NCBI GenBank assembly: GCA_017996515.1
Contig: JAGOGU010000012.1
Coordinates: 1 to 16,420, forward strand
Source of the DNA: Allobrachymonas sp.
GTDB lineage: Bacteria > Pseudomonadota > Gammaproteobacteria > Burkholderiales > Burkholderiaceae_C
Direction: 5' to 3'
Length of the DNA: 16,420 bases
Below are positions 13,834-16,420 of the stretch, in pieces (the first letter of the stretch is position 1; every line of letters begins with the position of its first letter). Position numbers and translations under genes: made by a program. The notes under the pieces are model-generated. The model saw only the letters and a program-made list of their open reading frames with translations. It was not told the origin of the DNA and did no database searches.

Positions 13834-14745
13834 TCAGCCACGCAAGCGGGCAATCAGGCCGTTGAGTGCATCGATCGACCCAAATTGAATGGCCAGCTCG
13901 CCTGTCTCTTCCACCTTGCCGTGGCGCTTGACGCGCTTTTTGATGCGTACCTCAACCTGTGCCATCAGCAGGTCAGATAGCTCTTCTTCTACGCTGCGCA
14001 CATCGGCCGATTTGGCGGCGGCGTTGCGCGGTTTTTGCGCCGTCAATTCAAAACTGGCGCCCAGGCGTTTGGCCAGGCTTTCGGCCTCGCGCACCGAAAG
14101 TTTTTTGCCGCTGATCTGGTTGGCGGCCGTGATTTGCACGCCGCGCTCCAGCGCCAGCAGCGCGCGGGCGTGGCCCATTTCGATATCGCCCGCCAGCAGC
14201 ATGGTTTGCACAGGCTCGGCCAGGTTCAGCAGGCGCAGCAAATTGCTGGTGGCGCTGCGGCTGCGCCCCACGGCTTGCGCGGCCTGCTCGTGCGTCAGAC
14301 CAAACTCGTTGATCAGGCGCTGCAAGCCCTGTGCCTCTTCCAGCGGATTGAGGTCTTCGCGCTGCATGTTCTCGATCAGCGCCATGGCTGCAGTGGCGTG
14401 GTCATCCACATCGCGCACCAGCACCGGCACCTGGCTCAGTCCGGCCAAATGGGCGGCACGGAAACGCCGTTCGCCTGCGATGATTTCGTACTTGCCCGCA
14501 TGCGGCCCTTTGGCGAGCTTGCGCACCAGAATGGGCTGCATGATGCCTTGCGCCTTGATGCTTTCGGCCAGTTCGTACAACGCGCCTTCATCCATGCGGG
14601 TGCGCGGCTGGTATTGTCCGGCAACCATTTCTGCCAGCCGCAATTCCGAAGGGGAGCCTTCTGCACGGGCTGCTTCCGTGGTGCTTGTGCTGGGGCCAAG
14701 CAGGGCTTCCAGCCCGCGGCCGAGGCCTTTTTTTCTGGTTGCCAT
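13834..14745 (-). CDS. parB: Chromosome-partitioning protein ParB
   Basis: The product is 303 residues. ParB is a CTP-dependent clamp that loads at parS and spreads, working with ParA in origin segregation. The N-terminus MATRKKGLGRGLEALLGP is the typical ParA-contacting tail. LRLAEMVAGQYQPR begins the N-terminal domain, GERRFRA (91-97) is the arginine-rich CTP-binding box, ENMQREDLNPLEEA (125-138) is the second conserved box, and THEQAAQAVGRSRSATSNLLRL (151-172) is the helix-turn-helix. The C-terminal part (after about 245) should dimerise. ATG 14745 gives the canonical start, with an AGGA-type site upstream; the longer in-frame reading has no family support. Unusually, 664 bases separate it from parA. 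Confidence 0.96.
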   Translation of the reverse strand: MATRKKGLGRGLEALLGPSTSTTEAARAEGSPSELRLAEMVAGQYQPRTRMDEGALYELAESIKAQGIMQPILVRKLAKGPHAGKYEIIAGERRFRAAHLAGLSQVPVLVRDVDDHATAAMALIENMQREDLNPLEEAQGLQRLINEFGLTHEQAAQAVGRSRSATSNLLRLLNLAEPVQTMLLAGDIEMGHARALLALERGVQITAANQISGKKLSVREAESLAKRLGASFELTAQKPRNAAAKSADVRSVEEELSDLLMAQVEVRIKKRVKRHGKVEETGELAIQFGSIDALNGLIARLRG

Positions 14746-15409
14746 GGTGATTCGTATCCTTTTCGTGTGCTGCCAAACTGTACAAAAAACGGGCGGTTTG
14801 CGCTGCTCCATGCTTGCTGCTGCTGCTGGGGCTTCGTTGGTCTGCAGTTTGACAAAAACATGGTCTGTGTCAGACGCGCCAAGCGCGAGCCAAACAGCAA
14901 GCACGCATCGCAATCAGTGGGCTGAAAACAAGGGATGCCGCAAAACCCGAATGGGTGGAAGTCTAGCGCAGCCACACGGACGAAATCCTGATGCGCACCA
15001 CCTTGACCGCAACCTTTTGTGTGCGCGCTGCGGTGATGCTGGATTTAACCGGAAAACTCCTTACCTCCGTTTGCGGCGGGAAGGTTAGATGGGGCAAGGG
15101 TTTGTCATTGAAACCATCAATTTTTTCAACAGTCGCAAGCCGTCCTTTCCCTCCCCCTTCTCACGTCAGAGTCAGAAGAGGGAATATTTGGGGTGTTTGA
15201 ATGCTCTTTGGAAAACAGACGGTATTGATAGTGTCGATGTAAACGATGTGGTGAAGCAGCACCCAAGATCCTTCCCTCGCAGGGCGGGGGAAGGTCAGGA
15301 TGGGGGGAAGGCTTGTTTACTGTCTGTCATCTCTTCCAACCAGCATCGTCCCGGCACTTCCCCGAAAGCAAGAGAGGAAGATGATGCATGACGCGAACAG
15401 CTTGCCGCA
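14746..15409. other. Intergenic region between parA and parB
   Basis: A 664-base gap inside what is usually a tight parAB operon. No gene on either strand is supportable. It contains GC-rich palindromic repeat material around 15148-15184 and 15270-15294 and a degenerate GGGGGAAGG/GGGGGGAAGG duplication to about 15312. The parB promoter probably lies in its left part. No parS match was found. Confidence 0.5.
15270..15294. repeat. Intergenic palindromic repeat, copy 2
   Basis: CCTTCCCTCGC (15270-15280) and GCGGGGGAAGG (15284-15294) form an 11-pair stem (one T-G pair) with an AGG loop. TCAGGATGGGGGGAAGG follows, a tail often seen attached to such repeats in Burkholderiales-type genomes as I recall. 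It is related to 9553-9575 in the yut-ruvC gap. Confidence 0.6.
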
Positions 15410-16180
15410 TCACAGCGTCTGGATGCGCTCTACCATCTCTGCGGCAAATTCCAGAAAAGCCTTGCTGCCTTTGGCATTCGGGTCAAACACTACACCGGGC
15501 AGCGCATAGCTGGGTGCTTCGGCCAGCCGCACATTGCGCGGAATCACCGTGTTAAATACCTTGTCGCCAAAATGCTGCTTCAATTGCTCGCTCACCTGCT
15601 GTTGCAATGTGATACGCGGATCGAACATCACGCGCAGCAGGCCAATGACCTTGAGTTGCGGGTTGAGGTTGGCGTGCACTTGCTTGATGGTATTGACCAA
15701 ATCGGTCAGCCCTTCCAGCGCGAAGTATTCGCACTGCATCGGTACGATCACGCCGTGCGCGGCGCACAGGCCGTTGAGCGTCAGCAGGCTCAACGCGGGC
15801 GGGCAGTCGATCAGGATGAAGTCGTAATCGGCATCCACTTTGGCCAAGGCTTCTTTCAGGCGGGTTTCGCGCCGCTCCTGATCCACCAGCTCTACTTCTG
15901 CACCTGCCAGCTCGCGGTTGGCGCCCAGCAACTGGTAACCGCATTTTTCGGCGGCCACGCTGGCCTGCGCCACGCTGGCTTGCTCCAGCAGCACGTCGTA
16001 CACGCTGTGTGCCAATTGGCGCTTGTCCACGTTGGAGCCCATGGTGGCATTGCCTTGCGGATCCAGATCAATCAGCAATACGCGTTGCCCCAGGCGCGCC
16101 AAACCGGCAGCGAGGTTTACGCTGGTGGTGGTTTTGCCAACGCCGCCTTTTTGATTGGCGATGCAGAAAATCTTGGCCAT
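15410..16180 (-). CDS. parA: Chromosome-partitioning ATPase ParA
   Basis: The product is 256 residues. ParA is a dimerising, DNA-binding ATPase that positions ParB-parS complexes. The deviant Walker A motif KGGVGKTTTSVNLA begins at residue 11, the A' motif IDLDPQGNAT is at 38-47, and the Walker B region DFILIDCPPALSLLT is at 121-135. There is no N-terminal helix-turn-helix extension, so this is the short chromosomal (Soj-like) type. Conserved late features are EYFALEGLTDL and TVIPRNVRLAEAPSYALP, the latter near residue 225. The start MAKIFCIANQKGG is standard. The upstream neighbour lies outside the window; rsmG is common there in related genomes. Confidence 0.96.
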   Translation of the reverse strand: MAKIFCIANQKGGVGKTTTSVNLAAGLARLGQRVLLIDLDPQGNATMGSNVDKRQLAHSVYDVLLEQASVAQASVAAEKCGYQLLGANRELAGAEVELVDQERRETRLKEALAKVDADYDFILIDCPPALSLLTLNGLCAAHGVIVPMQCEYFALEGLTDLVNTIKQVHANLNPQLKVIGLLRVMFDPRITLQQQVSEQLKQHFGDKVFNTVIPRNVRLAEAPSYALPGVVFDPNAKGSKAFLEFAAEMVERIQTL

Positions 16181-16187
16181 GAAGCTT

Positions 16188-16253
16188 CAGCCTTGCAGGT
16201 TCAAAGTGGTTGAATCAGCACCTTGCACCAGAGGAAAAGGCCTGCAAGGGCTG
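16188..16253. promoter_or_regulatory. Long inverted repeat upstream of parA
   Basis: CAGCCTTGCAGG (16188-16199) pairs with CCTGCAAGGGCTG (16241-16253): 12 pairs with one bulged G and a 41-base loop. A further CCTTGCA lies between the arms at 16221-16227. The left arm is only 8 bases from the parA start. It is a candidate operator or leader structure; its binding partner is unknown. Confidence 0.35.
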
Positions 16254-16280
16254 GGCAAACGGATGCGCTTGGCGCAATAA

Positions 16281-16303
16281 AAGCGATGCAGCTACCATCG
16301 CTT
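16281..16303 (-). terminator. Candidate terminator of the gene upstream of parA
   Basis: AAGCGATG (16281-16288) and CATCGCTT (16296-16303) form a perfect 8-pair stem with a 7-base loop. On the minus strand the stem runs into CTTTTATT, a short T-rich tract. It could end a minus-strand gene lying beyond the window. The rest of 16304-16420 shows no recognisable gene. Confidence 0.4.
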
Positions 16304-16420
16304 GATCAGGCGAACATGGCCTGTTGTGTTCAGGTAATCACGCATCGGAAGCGATTGTAGCGAGGACATGGTACAGAAAAAGTATGAGCAGAGTATGTTA
16401 GCCGCCACAGAACGCGCAAA

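Noticed and set aside
13889..15088. Long plus-strand frame of about 400 codons antisense to parB
   Set aside because: Ser/Arg/Ala-rich shadow of a certain ParB gene; no domain recognised.
1..16420. tRNA, rRNA, insertion sequences, integrase genes or attachment-site repeats that would mark a mobile island
   Set aside because: None was recognised on either strand, so acquisition of the urease cluster is inferred only from gene order and codon use.

Overview
The window looks like a chromosomal segment from a betaproteobacterium, probably of the order Burkholderiales. The flanking housekeeping genes (ParA, ParB, a TonB-family protein, AroE, MtgA, RuvC and an ETF-ubiquinone oxidoreductase) use GC-rich codons, and their proteins and the tonB-aroE-mtgA order resemble that group. 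This placement comes from recalled family resemblance, not from a search.

Layout. Positions 1-774 (minus strand) hold the N-terminal part of an electron-transfer flavoprotein:ubiquinone oxidoreductase, cut by the window edge. Positions 775-1696 are a divergent, partly very AT-rich control region with two TTAAT-N4-ATTAA palindromes and a sigma70-like promoter. Positions 1697-9200 (plus strand) hold a complete urease cluster: ureA, ureB, ureC, ureE, a small His/Cys-rich repeat protein, ureF, ureG, ureD and a UT-family urea channel. A strong terminator closes it at 9232-9266. Positions 9791-16180 (minus strand) carry, in transcription order, parA, parB, tonB, aroE, mtgA and ruvC.

How the genes work together. 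The UT-family channel would let urea in. UreABC would hydrolyse it to ammonia and carbamate. UreD, UreF and UreG form the GTP-dependent maturation complex, and UreE supplies nickel to UreG. UreE ends in a His-rich tail. The extra 106-residue protein between ureE and ureF is made almost entirely of His-X-His runs and Cys-Cys pairs in three 34-residue repeats. It looks like a nickel buffer or storage protein dedicated to the urease, comparable in concept to Helicobacter Hpn. No nickel importer is visible in the window.

The gene order ABC-E-F-G-D followed by a urea channel, the long UreB and several UreC sequence blocks resemble the Yersinia-type urease more than the ureDABCEFG type common in betaproteobacteria. 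Codon use in the cluster (GGT, GCT, CGT) also differs from the flanks. Both fit horizontal acquisition, although strong expression could explain the codon bias.

Most noteworthy points: the in-operon His/Cys-rich repeat protein with its own candidate promoter, the ureC-ureE hairpins, a near-parS 16-mer between ureB and ureC, parA and parB separated by 664 bp, and related intergenic palindromes.
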